DNA of 64,000 nt, from positions 2,873,004-2,937,003 of the forward strand of contig OX422202.1 in the NCBI GenBank assembly GCA_949130485.1. The letters are read 5' to 3'. A program made the translations under genes and the position numbers. Shown here in pieces: positions 21,401 through 31,189 of this stretch. The notes under the pieces were generated by a model that was not told the DNA's origin, ran no database searches, and saw nothing but the letters and a program-made list of their open reading frames with translations. Each line of letters opens with the position of its first letter. Positions within the stretch are counted from its first letter, which is position 1. Origin of the DNA: Agelas oroides. Lineage: Eukaryota > Porifera > Demospongiae > Agelasida > Agelasidae.

Positions 21401-24400
21401 ATTGAGTTAGACGCCACCAAGAGACTCACAGCTACCAGGGCTTTGGAGACAGCACAGAGCATCCTCTCCAGACTGTAGGTTCACAGAGGGTTAAACAGCC
21501 CAACCACATTGGTTCACTAAGGGTTAAATAGCCCAAACTGAAGGTTCATAGTGGGTTAATTAGTCCAGACTATAGGCTCACTAAGGGTTAAATAGTGCAG
21601 ACTTTAGGGAGCTATGACTAGTCGGAGCCAGACCCTCGCACGCAGAGAAGGAGGGTCTGGTAAAGTTGCATACATAAACTCTTTATGGGATATGGCCTCC
21701 TTACTGGCTTCCTAAGCAATAATTGAAGGTGTTGATTGGGTGAAAATATGCATGTGTTCAATTAGCTACTGTAGACCTTGCTAACTTTGTCGCTGCCAGT
21801 GAAGATACTAGTAACGAAGCGACCGTTAGATAGTACCTTGGAGAGCGCCACTGCTACTCTCTGGCAGACAATTTAAACAGCGAAGTAGCAGGGCAGCCCA
21901 GAACTGTGGTATTGGCTACCGAAATAAGCATAACTTATATCTATTGTCATAAATGAGTCGGCTACATCAAGCATGAGAGCCTCTAGAGGGCTTACAACAA
22001 CTACGATGGATTTACGTCTGCCTCTGTGACTTCCGCATGCACCAAAATTTGCCGATGAACGCAGACTACCGTAGCAGAGGGGCTTTTACAGTTCTACTGC
22101 ATGGGTAGTGAAACCGAAGACTTCTATCCCTTAATAACAGCTTCCAGCTGTTCGACATTCGCTGGAGAGTATCTAACGTTGGTGAACGATGGTCGCTTCG
22201 ATTCTTGTATCAACCACTAGTCTGTCAATCAAATTCGCCATGTTGTTATTACACGAACACGTGCCTTCGTGGGCAGAAATGTAATTACACAGTCATCAAC
22301 CAATCAGATTCATCCCACCGAAATTCCGCAGACTTCAAATTTTTATGTATGCAACTTTACCAGACACTCCTCCTCCTCCGCATGCGAGGGTCTGGTTCCG
22401 AGACTAGGAACTTCCTGAAGTACTTTTCAAAGCTCTATTTAGCCCTATTGGTCAATATATTATACACATTTATATGCGCATATGTGCCGTTGCCCTAACA
22501 ACACCCTAAATTAACTCTAGAACCTTAATAAACCCTAACCCAACCAATCAGATTAGAGCTTTGAAACGCACTTTGGTACTGTACGCTTTAGGCTCACTAA
22601 GGGTTAAATAATAGTCCAGACTCTTGGCTTACTGAGCATTAAGACAGTCTGACTATAGGTTTACTGAGGGTTGAACTGTCCAGACTCTGTTGGCTTACTG
22701 AGCATTAAAACAGTCTGACTATAGGTTTACTGAGGGTTGAACTGTCCAGACTCTTGGCTTACTGAGCATTAAAACAGTCTGACTATAGGTTTACTGACGG
22801 TTGAACTGTCCAGACTCTGTTGGCTTACTGAGCATTAAAACAGTCTGACTGTAGGTTTACTGAGGGTTGAACTGTCCAGACTCTTGGCTTACTGAGCATT
22901 AAAACAGTCTGACTGTAGGTTTACTGACGGTTGAACTGTCCAGACTCTTGGCTTACTGAAAATCAAAATTTAGACTGTTGGTTCATTGGTGGTGTCCATG
23001 TTCAATATCATCTGCTCTTAGTTTTGAAACCCACTGAGACCACCTGGGATGCTCTTTGATTATATAACTTGGATGATCTGATTCATACTTTCCTGGAAGT
23101 CTGAATACCCACATTCATTGGCTGCTCTGCATGCAAAGCATGTGTTTGGGTGTTTTAAATAAACAAAGTGTGGATGACATCTTCTGGTATACTTTTGAGG
23201 GTTAGAGAAAACCACAGAATGCTGTGAAAAGACATGCCAGCATCAAAAATGATGCCTAAAGAATCATCAGGGGACTGCTTACTCTTGAAAATTATGTAGA
23301 AGCAGCTTGGTGCATGTACATTGGCACAGTTGCTATCCGTTTACTTATCTGTTTCTACCTTTCCGTCTCTTCCCATTAGGTCAGTGATCACCAATTCAGA
23401 GCTGTCCTATGCACAGATTGTGCCGGATGTTGATAGATGCAAGCCACAAGACTGCACTGTCCCAGACCAGCAGGAAGACGACTCTGCAGTTGCTATGGAA
23501 ACCAGCCAGGCCTCCAACATTGAAATGAATGCTGTTCGACTCACGCTCAGTCCCATACTCCTTGGTGAAACACACAGGGGTCACATGATTCATCCCATTG
23601 AGTCACATGGTGGCCACGTGTTTGCTGGTCCCTCGGGGCTGGGTACAGGGCCCATTTCGGTTAGCCCTCCAGTGGCCATCTCTCCCACTTTGCAAAGTGC
23701 TGGACACTTTACACCATATACTCTCACAGAGATTCCCCCTGTTCACCTTCCCTACCCCAGACCATCACAATCAACTGGAAACCCTTTCATACATACCTGC
23801 TCTTCTGCCTCCCCTACCTTCTTCAGTGCCAGTCCTGCAAACAGTCTTGGCCCGTCGAGCCCTACAAATAGTTTTGGTGGTATCAACATGATTCCCCTCA
23901 CCAGCACTTCACACAGTTTCCCTCCCCCTTCCCTCATCTGTCACAGATATCCACTAACTCTCAGTCTCTCAAATGACTCTTACTTTTACTCTCCGCTATC
24001 ACCACACACATATCCTTCCTCAACTCAATCCCAAGTACATACACACCCCACCTCGACACAATCTCAGGCACACTCACACTCCACCACAACACAGCCCCAC
24101 CTACATACACACCCCACTTCGGCACAACCCCCAATGCACTCGCACTCTTACCCCCTCTCGTACATGCACTCACCACACTCAATTGGATACAGAGAAGACA
24201 GCCGAAACAGCAGTAGAATAGTTCTCAGCAGCCAAAGTGTTCTTGACAGCTTGGTCACTGTTAGAACAGTATCATCAAACATGCAGAGCTCAAATAGACA
24301 CAGCTATTCTGAGGGTCAAAGGTTAAATATATCTCCAAGGCAACGACGAAACTCAAGTGGATCTGAGCAGAGAAGACGACATTCTCACCACACCTATGGC

Positions 24401-24604
24401 AATGGCTCCTCAGTACTGTCTGCAGACACTACAAGCTTCCGAAGGTATCGGCGGCGATCTCACGATGAGAGAGACCAGCAAGAAGATATTCTGGAGAGCC
24501 TTAGGAATGTGGCTACCAGACGGCCCTCTCAAACTCAGTGCATTCCAATTAGGGTGTTTGGTCCTGCAGACGCTTCAAACATACACACTCAGCAGCCAAG
24601 TTAA
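12927..24604 (+). CDS. STK40: STK40-like pseudokinase (6 exons, 720 aa)
   Basis: Homologue of serine/threonine kinase 40, a kinase-fold scaffold that in vertebrates binds the COP1 ubiquitin ligase. Exons: 12927-13430, 16082-16134, 18138-18253, 18405-18549, 21355-21474, 23380-24604; phases close exactly. Family-specific phrases include GVIHHHGLFKDR, LVLDCLVAH, NLQRYVIKEKRL, HKDLKLGNMVLN, YISPDVLSGKPYDGK and MLYGQFPFYDNDPQELFRKI. The beta-3 lysine is Lys64 (TLKML). HRD reads HKD (173-175). DFG reads NFA (194-196), close to the vertebrate STK40 NFC, so phosphotransfer is doubtful. The kinase-like domain ends near residue 313. IVPDVD (326-331) matches the COP1-binding VP motif position of the family. 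The start at 12927 has a favourable context (AACATGG). Unusual: a tail of about 390 residues rich in Ser, Thr, His and Pro makes the protein far longer than the vertebrate one (about 435 aa). Confidence 0.93.
13431..16081 (+). other. STK40 intron 1
   Basis: Begins GTACTG and ends TTACTTGCAG. No exon or gene is supported inside. On the minus strand at about 14062-14110 there is a B-box-like GGTTCAAATCC preceded by a TGGCCTTAAG phrase, possibly a tRNA-derived SINE head. The rest shows no recognisable element. Confidence 0.5.
16135..18137 (+). other. STK40 intron 2
   Basis: No gene seen. Around 16320-16660 there are ACATACATAC-type simple repeats. Around 17290-17430 there is a stretch that shares phrases with 43560-43800 and 62420-62520 (for example CACTTCAAACG..GTAATGCAATC), a low-copy dispersed repeat. 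A copy of a GCATAAGAACGGCGGC..AGAG phrase at about 17696 recurs near 51520. Confidence 0.4.
18367..18404 (+). repeat. (CA)n microsatellite forming the 3' splice site of STK40 intron 3
   Basis: About 18 CA units run directly into the acceptor CACACAG at 18404. There is no pyrimidine tract between the repeat and the exon, so the repeat itself occupies the position of the polypyrimidine tract. Confidence 0.85.
18550..21354 (+). other. STK40 intron 4
   Basis: No gene. A degraded half of the CAGAGGAGG-type element lies at about 19290-19480 (GAGCTCACCTGGCAGTATCC to CAACCTCCTCTGGAG). Segments 19125-19220 and 19485-19560 share a diverged direct repeat (GGGAGTGCTATGGTGGTCGGTA and relatives) on either side of it. 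The rest is unremarkable. Confidence 0.5.
21618..22408. mobile_element. TAGTC-end element of about 790 bp
   Basis: The left end reads TAGTCGGAGCCAGACCCTCG. The right end is the inverse-like CGAGGGTCTGGTTCCGAGACTA. It is related to the short TAGTCTCG-type MITEs. No clear 9-bp duplication was found, and the interior has no recognised coding sequence. It splits a tandem repeat array whose two halves lie on either side. Confidence 0.6.
22590..22975. repeat. tandem array, about 62-66 bp unit
   Basis: About six units of the form CTTGGCTTACTGAGCATTAA, then a cagtctgactataggtttactga core, then gggttgaactgtccagact. Two alternating subtypes occur (with and without TGTTGG), suggesting a higher-order repeat of two units. 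Confidence 0.8.
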
Positions 24605-24670
24605 AGAGTTTATTGAATATTGATTTTTATATACATTGTGACATGCTTCGTTTCCCCCCTCCCTTATATT

Positions 24671-24676
24671 ATTAAA
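24671..24676 (+). other. possible polyadenylation signal of STK40
   Basis: ATTAAA lies 67 bases after the STK40 stop codon. It is the only variant signal noted close to the stop, so this is a weak single-motif assignment. Confidence 0.35.
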
Positions 24677-24959
24677 GGCTGTATGTGACTGAAGAGTGTT
24701 TCTGATGTGTTTACAATGGAGTGATAGAGATGTTTATGGTATTATAAACCCATCTTTGTTGAATGTCGAAAATGTCCAGCAGTAGTATACATGTATACAT
24801 GTAATGTACTGTCAAAGCTAACATTTTTAATGCCTTCTGTTCATGATCAGTCTTCAACCTGTAGACACATTGCATGCATGATATTAATTGTGGTCACAAG
24901 CTGATCTGTATGTATACTGCATGAATTTGTTGCCATAGTTAGCACAAAAAGACAGGCAA

Positions 24960-25540
24960 CTAGTATGCATAATTATGATGCTGACCATGTTACAAAATAA
25001 TACCCTCCTCCCATTGGGTAATATGGTTATTAGTAAATGTCAGCATGATAGTCAAGACATCACTAGTGGTGACCACAGGCAACCAGCTGCAGTAAAGAAG
25101 CTATAGCTTGTCCCTGAGAAGCAGTTCAAAGCGATGATGACAAACTAATGATCTAGTATGAATTACAGCAAGAGCGCATCATGATGTTTATTGCGGAGGT
25201 AATACAAATGATGTCATCATGCGCTCTTGATACAGTGATTTATCTCTATTGCTGCAGGCACCCTAGCTTCCATACATAATTATTGGTAGCCATGAGCAAA
25301 TAGAGTATACCCACGTTGTAAGACATAATACTGTATGGCATGTAATAGTTAGAACTGACCTCACAGGTTTAATCTCAGGGACAAGCTTCTTCATCTGCAG
25401 CTGGTTGTGGTCATCACTAGTGACGTATTGACCATCATGTTGACACTTACCGATAATCATTACCCAATGATTATTTGTTGATGTGAAGGAGGGTTTATTT
25501 TGTAGCACTGTCAGCATTATTCGCATACCAGTCACAAGTG
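24960..25540. repeat. imperfect inverted-repeat element just upstream of the first eIF1A-like gene
   Basis: The left arm at about 24965-25130 (phrases CCCATTGGGTAATATGG, GTCAGCATGATAGTCAAGAC, CAACCAGCTGCAG) returns inverted at about 25375-25535. A second smaller palindrome sits at the centre (AAGAGCGCATCATGATG at 25162 and its inverse ending at 25229). The right arm ends about 20 bases before the eIF1A-like ATG, so the element supplies the proximal upstream DNA of that gene. Confidence 0.65.
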
Positions 25541-25558
25541 TCATAACTTCCAAGCACA

Positions 25559-27354
25559 ATGCCAAAGAACCGAGGTGAGTTACTGTAAAGCAATCAGCTG
25601 CACATGCTGTAACTGTTATCAATGAGAGAGTAGAGAACTATTACCAACGAGAGATCAAGACATGTCAGACTCCCACCCCAAGTGATAGGAAAGTATCTAG
25701 TTGGCTGAACCCATGCACGAGGATGCACAATCATGAAAGAAATGTCAACTATTAGCTACCAAGAGATATATAGCTACTAGCATGCCCATTGCACTCTTTA
25801 ATGCCTCGCCGACAAAACAGAGACTATAATTATCCCAAAACTCTCTATGCTGTGCTGTACACACCAGTATAAAATTGTTGTGAGTGGTACGTAGTCATGC
25901 GTACAGTCATCTACTTTTGTGGTTAACTGCCCCTAGGAAAAAATCACAAGTGGGGAAAGAACCAAGATGAGGAGAGAGTGAGGAGAGATCTAATTTTCAA
26001 CGAATTTCTTCAAGGTTAGAAATTGGGCCATATCATCAACACAATATGCCCAGGTAAAAATAATGCTAGAAGGGTACTAGTACACAAAAGTTGTGCATGA
26101 GTGGTAACCATACATATATCTATATACTTTTGTGGTCAACTTACCCATAGGAAAGGGCAGAAAGAATCGCAAGCAGAAAAAAAATCAAAATCAAGATGAA
26201 GAGACAGTGAAGAGAGATCTGATTTTTAAAGAATCTTATCATGGTTAGGGTTTGGACCATATCTACCTACATTGATTACCTTTCCATTATAAAGAGCTAT
26301 TACAGAATATGTATGCCCAGGTGAAAAATGTGTGAGGGTGTTGGGTGCTTGTACACAAAAGTTGTGAGTGGTAATCATACAAACATGCATCTACTTTTGT
26401 GGTTAATTTACTCCTAGGAAAGGGCAGAAAGAATCGCAAGCGGGGAAAGAATCGCAAGCGGGGAGAATCAAGATGAGGAGAGAGTGAAGAGAGATCTGGT
26501 TTTCAAAGAATATCTTCAAGGTTAGGGCTTGGGCCATATCACCATTGATTAACGTTCCTTTTCCTTTATAATTATTACAGAATATGCCCAGGTGAAAAAG
26601 GTACTGGGAGGGTGCTGGATGCTGGCACACTGCTTTGATGGCAAAGAGAGGCGCTGTCATATTCGTGGGAGGTTTAGAAAGAAGGTCAGTTAATTAGCTT
26701 CATACAAAGTGATGTTTTGAAGGTACTCATCATGGCCTTGTCAATACTTTTGTGATCTGTAAGGTATGGATACGAGGTGGAGATATTGTTCTGGTGAGCT
26801 TAAGAGAGTTCCAAGATGATATCGCAGACATTATCCACAAGTACTATCGAGGAGAAGCAAGGAGCTTGGTTGCACTAAAAGAAATCCCAGAGTCAGGTAC
26901 ATGGTTATAGATACTTGTATCTGTGTATGTGTTGCTATGGAGATAATCGTCAGTCTAAGATATTGCAATGTAAATTTATTGTAAATCCAATTGACCAGCT
27001 ATCTCTTTTGATGTTTCTGCATGGTTACACTAATTGCAGTTGACCTGTCATTTTCTGGTGTGTGTGAGTTTGAGGACGAGGAGGGTAACCCCAGGATGGA
27101 TTTTGACTACTTTGGTTATCTACGTAACCCAGATGACTACCGATGGATACGGTCCACTGGAGTATTAAACATGGATGATGAAGATGTGTGTGCTAATATT
27201 CCCAATTGTACATCTATTATGCTTGAAATGCTTACTCTGACTTGCTCCCAGTGTTACTTGGCTAGCCAAAGAATTTTCTGATCTCATCTCGCACCCACAG
27301 GTTGACTATTATGAGAGCCTTCGTCAGAGGGGTATTCAAGCACCAGTTATTTAG
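25559..27354 (+). CDS. eIF1A-like protein, tandem copy A (6 exons, about 176 aa)
   Basis: Related to translation initiation factor eIF1A, which binds the 40S A site. Exons: 25559-25574, 25937-26014, 26581-26684, 26764-26896, 27040-27185, 27301-27354; the phases agree. Family landmarks are the MPKNRG start, a basic N-tail, [44 protein letters not shown] and RGEARSL, covering the OB fold at about residues 30-115. It departs from standard eIF1A (about 144 aa): the GNGR segment is GGC, and the acidic tail is replaced by a longer [30 protein letters not shown] end. Exon 2 exists in three tandem versions; the model uses the first, which stays in frame. Copy B shares every intron position. It is probably a lineage-specific paralogue; expression is not known from sequence. 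Confidence 0.78.
26151..26243 (+). pseudogene. duplicated exon 2 (version 2) of eIF1A-like copy A
   Basis: A 93-bp exon-like segment with acceptor CCCATAG and donor GTTAGG that keeps the reading frame ([18 protein letters not shown] at the start). It could be used instead of, or together with, the 25937 exon. It is followed by a broken copy of the exon 3 start (26306-26340). Confidence 0.6.
26418..26520 (+). pseudogene. duplicated exon 2 (version 3), frameshifted
   Basis: A 103-bp exon-like segment with acceptor TCCTAG and donor GTTAGG. A 16-bp internal tandem duplication (AAGAATCGCAAGCGGGG repeated) shifts the frame and brings in a TGA. Its 3' part is closer to the copy B exon than the other two versions are. 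As written it cannot be spliced productively in this gene. Confidence 0.65.
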
Positions 27355-28300
27355 GCAGCTACGTGCCAAGAGTGATCAAGCTATTTAGCTACCATTGGTG
27401 GCAGGGATCAATCGCATAGTAGCTGGCTAGTCTTCTGTATTGTATAAAGTGGTGACTAGCTAGTAGAACATGTTCTTTTTGTTTTATTACCTAGCTACTA
27501 TCTAGGGCTGTAATGTGGCCTAATGAAAACAGTTCAGAGCAGTAGCTAGCTAGCTAGCTATGAGTTTACAACATTGATGCTGAGAGTACCACAAGTTTTA
27601 GGCATGTGATCAAAGTTCTATACTACTCACTGGCCTTGTTTCCAGTTAAGCGCCATTAAATTACCTGCCAATGAAAGCCACCATTCCTTCAATGCGCAGT
27701 CATGTGGAATGTGAGATGTGTTTCGGACTTCTCCCCTGTCCATGTTCCAACCCAACTACATTGTCAGGTGTGAGGAATGAGCTGGAGCACAACTGGGACC
27801 CTCCAAATTTACAAGCCACATTCAACATAATTGCAATATCTGATGAGCGGGCAAAGAATTGGGTTTTGGAAATTTGTAACAGCCTTCCATAGATAAAGAG
27901 ATATGTGGTAACAATAGAAGAAAGTTGAAAAGTCACCAGCCTCCATGGAAACAAACCCAGGACACTGGCGTGGGCTGCCAGTGCTCTGCCACCGATCTAC
28001 ATATGACAGCCAGACAACCACTAGCCCTCACAATCCTCTATAGCTATGTACTGCACAGGTGTTAGTGACTGCCTCAGTTGCAGCCACTCAGCTTAGACTG
28101 TTATAGCTGGTGTGTGCCATCAGAACTTCACTACCAGTATACATATAGAGGATTTTGAAGGCTGGTGGTTGTCTGATTGTTGTAGCTCAGTGGCAGAGCT
28201 GTGGCAGCTCTGCCAGCTCAAAGACAGGTGTCTGATTCCTGTTGGCTACCAGCCTTTTCACTTTCCTGTATTTTCAGCTTATGACATCTAGCTAAATCTC
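27355..28300. repeat. intergenic region with a head-to-head SINE-like pair
   Basis: At about 28165-28310 (plus) there is an A-box-like TAGCTCAGTGGCAGAGC, a B-box-like GGTGTCTGATTCC, and a tail ending ATCTCTTTAT. At about 28025-27885 the minus strand has the same plan (TAGATCGGTGGCAGAGC, GGTTTGTTTCC, tail ending ATCTCTTTAT). The two copies face each other about 140 bp apart. They look like tRNA-derived SINEs, not functional tRNAs, because the T-loop is abnormal and acceptor pairing is poor. No gene is seen in 27355-27880. Confidence 0.6.
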
Positions 28301-28904
28301 TTTATTCTCAACATGAGGCAAGATGGAAGCTTCCATGAATAGCTGTATGTACATAGCTATGACAATATACCTTATACCAAAATGAAAGGCACTGAAGTGC
28401 CAAACCCTCGGCACAGCAGACTCTCTCATGCTTGCCATACACATTCTGTTTTGTTCCTGCCTATGCACAGTTTGCTCAAAGGTTTCAGACTCTCTCATGC
28501 TTGCTTTGTGCATTCTGTTTTGTTCCTGCGTTATACAAAGTTCGCTCACGAGTTTCTGACGCTCTTTCACAGACCTTGTGCAACTTATCTTTAGCTTTCC
28601 TAGCTGATTTCACACTATCTGATTCTACTGATCTCATACGTTTCATAGCTTTCTCTCGCAAATTACACTCTGCGTTTCGTTTGGATGGAAAGACATGATC
28701 ACAGTGTTCACATGTCTTCTGTCTTACAGGTACAGCAGCTTTACACTGCGGGCATACCTTTGTTGGAGGCATACTTACTGCCAATGGCCAATAATCCAAC
28801 TCGCAAAGAACGTCTCTCCCAAGAACAAAATCACCGCTAGCCAAGTGGTCCAGATTCATACGCATGCGCGTTTTCCGCGGAGTAAAAAATGGCCGACTTA
28901 TCAT
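28292..28904 (-). pseudogene. zinc-ribbon transposon-type ORF remnant
   Basis: A 139-codon frame from ATG at 28904 contains a four-cysteine ribbon (CPQC, ten residues, CEHC; near residues 51-66) followed by basic helical sequence. The frame then shifts into repeats of a SETxEQTxHRQEQNRMxxASMRE type, read in the other frame down to 28292. The ribbon resembles that of UPF0547/C16orf87-type proteins. The repeats resemble, from memory, N-terminal parts of Helitron/PIF1-type transposon proteins in early-branching animals. No catalytic domain follows, and the frame change suggests decay. Confidence 0.45.
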
Positions 28905-29044
28905 GTAGGCCTAGCCGTACCAACAGGAAACGCTCTAGCTTCGCAACGAAGCATTTTCAGAGAAAATCGCTTAAAATTTTCGACCTTCATCCGCCGCTGA
29001 GAAGGTTAGTATCGTTTGTGGCACGAATAATCACGTATAAAGTG

Positions 29045-29112
29045 AGATGTTGAGTAACAGACACACAGACAGACACACAGACAGACAGACACACAGACAG
29101 ACACACAGACCA
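29045..29112. repeat. ACACAGACAG microsatellite
   Basis: Interrupted repeats of ACACAGACAG/ACAGACAG over about 65 bp. It ends immediately before the GC-rich flank of the Helitron-like array. Confidence 0.85.
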
Positions 29113-29168
29113 AGTACAGTAACCCTCGCTGCGCATGCGCGCCGAGGGTTAAATATTGCAATAACTAA

Positions 29169-29663
29169 TTGGGGTGAGCGTGAGCGAGCCCGGGATTTTA
29201 TGTACGTATGGTACGTACGTGATTCCGTATTAGCCTCGTTCCCAGTCCTCCACCACAGCTATCGTCGCTTGCAGTACGAGCGTTATTCGTACTGCAAGCG
29301 ACGATAGCTGTGGTGGAAGACTGGGAACGAGGCTAATTCCGTATGGTACGTACGTGATTCCGTATATCTCTATTTAAGCGGCGCCCTGCCCCAGGTCTGG
29401 GCACGAGATCAACTGGCAGAGGTCAAGAGCATATTTCTTGTTGCACGTGGCGCATTAATGAGCTAAACTGTAAAATTATGGACAGAGAAGACAGATTGAG
29501 GAATATGAGAGAGCTCGACGCTCTGCAGAAACAGCAGAACAGAAAGAACTTTGCTTGTCAAGGCGGGGAAGCTGACAGGGCTAGGCGTGCTGCTACGTAA
29601 CAGTCAATGCTGTAGTGCATCGCTTGCTCACGCTCGCCCCACAATGTTCTACATTCCCCCTAG
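29169..29663 (+). mobile_element. Helitron-like element 1 of a head-to-tail trio
   Basis: Starts TTGGGGTGAGCGTGAGCGAG and ends CCACAATGT-TCT-ACATT-CCCCCTAG. It carries the Arg-rich ORF start at 29478, broken by a 10-nt deletion relative to the copy at 1859-2357. A MITE (29231-29335) is inserted near the 5' end. Confidence 0.55.
29231..29335. mobile_element. TAGCC-end MITE in Helitron-like element 1
   Basis: A 105-bp hairpin from TAGCCTCGTTCCCAGTCC to GACTGGGAACGAGGCTA. It has an exact 9-bp duplication ATTCCGTAT (29222-29230, 29336-29344). Confidence 0.92.
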
Positions 29664-29687
29664 TAACAGTAAGGTGCAATAAGATAA

Positions 29688-30753
29688 TTGGGGCGAGCGT
29701 GTAGCCTCGTTCCCAGGCTCTCCCCTCGCCCCGACGAAAAATAGAAAAGGAGGGGGAGAGCCTGGTATCGATTCGCACGTGATACCGCGGCACGACGACG
29801 TCACGGCAATAATTGCTTAAGCCGTGACGTTTCACTTGGCTTCGTGATCGTGCGCTAGCGGCTTTCAAGTCAACCGACAGTTGTGAATGCGAAGCTGGAT
29901 GACTGTTCAACCGTCAACTGTGAGTCTGAAGACCTGTTATGGCCCAAACGGCAACCACGAAGGAGAAAGCCACCTGGTGTGTAGCGTCTGTTCACATTTT
30001 GTACTAGTACAAGTACAGCTGGTAGCCCCGTTCCCAGACTTTCCACTCGCTAGCGATCTTGGGCTCGTTACAAGACCTGTAACTTGCAATTTTAGTCGTT
30101 ACAACAAGTATATGTAACTCTGAAGTCTGAACCCGGCCGGCGGGTACTTCGCGGTCTGCACGTGACTGACGTCAAGTCATTTCCTAGACAATACTAGTTA
30201 CGTGCGTGCCGCGGTATCACGTGCGAATCGATACCAGGCTCTCCCCCTCCTTTTCTATTTTTCGTCGGGGCGAGGGGAGAGCCTGGGAACGAGGCTAGCG
30301 AGCGTGAGCGAGCCCCACACTAGTGAGTTGAACGGCAGAATTTCTCTGGTATATATATATATATATATCATACGTACGTCAAGTGCACGACGGACACTAT
30401 GCGCGTGATCTAATTGGGAACACGTGCGCAGCTTTTATAGTCAGATTTTATAGTCAGATTTTTGCTACTTGTAGTGAACATGTATGAATACCGTTCCAGA
30501 AGAGCTCTGAAACCATCGCAAGACAAGGAAAACAGGCTACTGCGCACACGAGAACAAGAGAGAGAGCCCGACGTGCGGCAGAAACAGCCGAGCAAAGGCA
30601 CAAATGATTAACGAAGCGGAGAGAGATACGGCTAGGCGCTCTACCCAGACTGCCGATGCATCTATAAATATCCTATTGTGCATTGTGCATATATACATTG
30701 CAAACATGCATAGCTCGCTCACGCTCGCCCCACAATGCACCGCATTCGCCTAG
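29688..30753 (+). mobile_element. Helitron-like element 2, split by a 596-bp MITE
   Basis: Starts TTGGGGCGAGCG at 29688. Its 5' motif resumes after the inserted element at 29702-30297 as GCGAGCGTGAGCGAGCCCC then ACACTAGTGAG. A decayed Arg-rich ORF lies at 30481-30640. The 3' end reads CCACAATGC-ACC-GCATT-CGCCTAG. The stem differs from elements 1 and 3 by a paired change (T-A to C-G). Confidence 0.55.
29702..30297. mobile_element. long TAGCC-end element in the Helitron-like 5' motif
   Basis: The inverted arms exceed 70 bp (TAGCCTCGTTCCCAGGCTCT ... and inverse). They include the phrases TATCGATTCGCACGTGATAC and, further in, TGACGTCA-like sites. The 9-bp duplication GCGAGCGTG is exact (29693-29701, 30298-30306). 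The interior (about 29850-30170) is non-repetitive, with a weak 76-codon frame that I do not recognise. Confidence 0.88.
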
Positions 30754-30826
30754 TTGGGGCGAGCCTGATCATGAGCGAGCCCCACACTAGCGGGACTGCA
30801 TTGCAAGACGCATGTGTATGCGTACG

Positions 30827-30918
30827 TAGCCTCGTTCCCAGGCCCCGCCCAGCTTTCCGTCGCTTGCAGTCCGTACTGCAAGCGACGGAAAGCTGGGCGG
30901 GGCCTGGGAACGAGGCTA
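30827..30918. mobile_element. TAGCC-end MITE in Helitron-like element 3
   Basis: A 92-bp almost perfect palindrome, with TAGCCTCGTTCCCAGGCCCC at the left end and its inverse at the right. It lies in a CGTACGTACG-rich target, where TGCGTACG occurs on both sides. Confidence 0.88.
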
Positions 30919-31058
30919 TGCGTACGTACGTACGTTTGTTCAGTGCAAGTTGACACGATGGACCCCTCAGTATCTAACTCCACGCCGATGGATCTACTGA
31001 ATGCGACAGAGGACTCCTCACCGTGTAACTCAACGGTGCTCATAACGCGCTTCGCCGA

Positions 31059-31189
31059 TAGCCTCGTTCCCAGGCCTTCGCGCGTTCGTCGCTTGCAGTA
31101 CGAAATAAATTCCCTCAGAATTACATGTATTGCAGTCTACTGCCCTCAGAATTATTTCGTACTGCAAGCGACGAACGGGAACGAGGCTA
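31059..31189. mobile_element. TAGCC-end MITE in Helitron-like element 3, second
   Basis: 131 bp, from TAGCCTCGTTCCCAGGCCTT to CGGGAACGAGGCTA. The flanks CTTCGCCGA (31050-31058) and CTTCGTCGA (31190-31198) are a 9-bp duplication with one mismatch. Confidence 0.88.

Larger units (their letters stand above)
21475..23379 (+). other. STK40 intron 5
   Basis: The donor-side part (about 21480-21610) and 22590-22970 hold GGTTCACTAAGGGTTAAATAGTCC-type tandem repeats. Between them, about 21618-22408, is a larger TAGTC-end element. The remainder to the acceptor TTCCCATTAG shows no gene. Confidence 0.55.

Noticed and set aside
25263..25622. 119-codon minus-strand ORF as a gene.
   Set aside because: It overlaps the inverted-repeat element and exon 1 of the eIF1A-like gene, and shows no domain.
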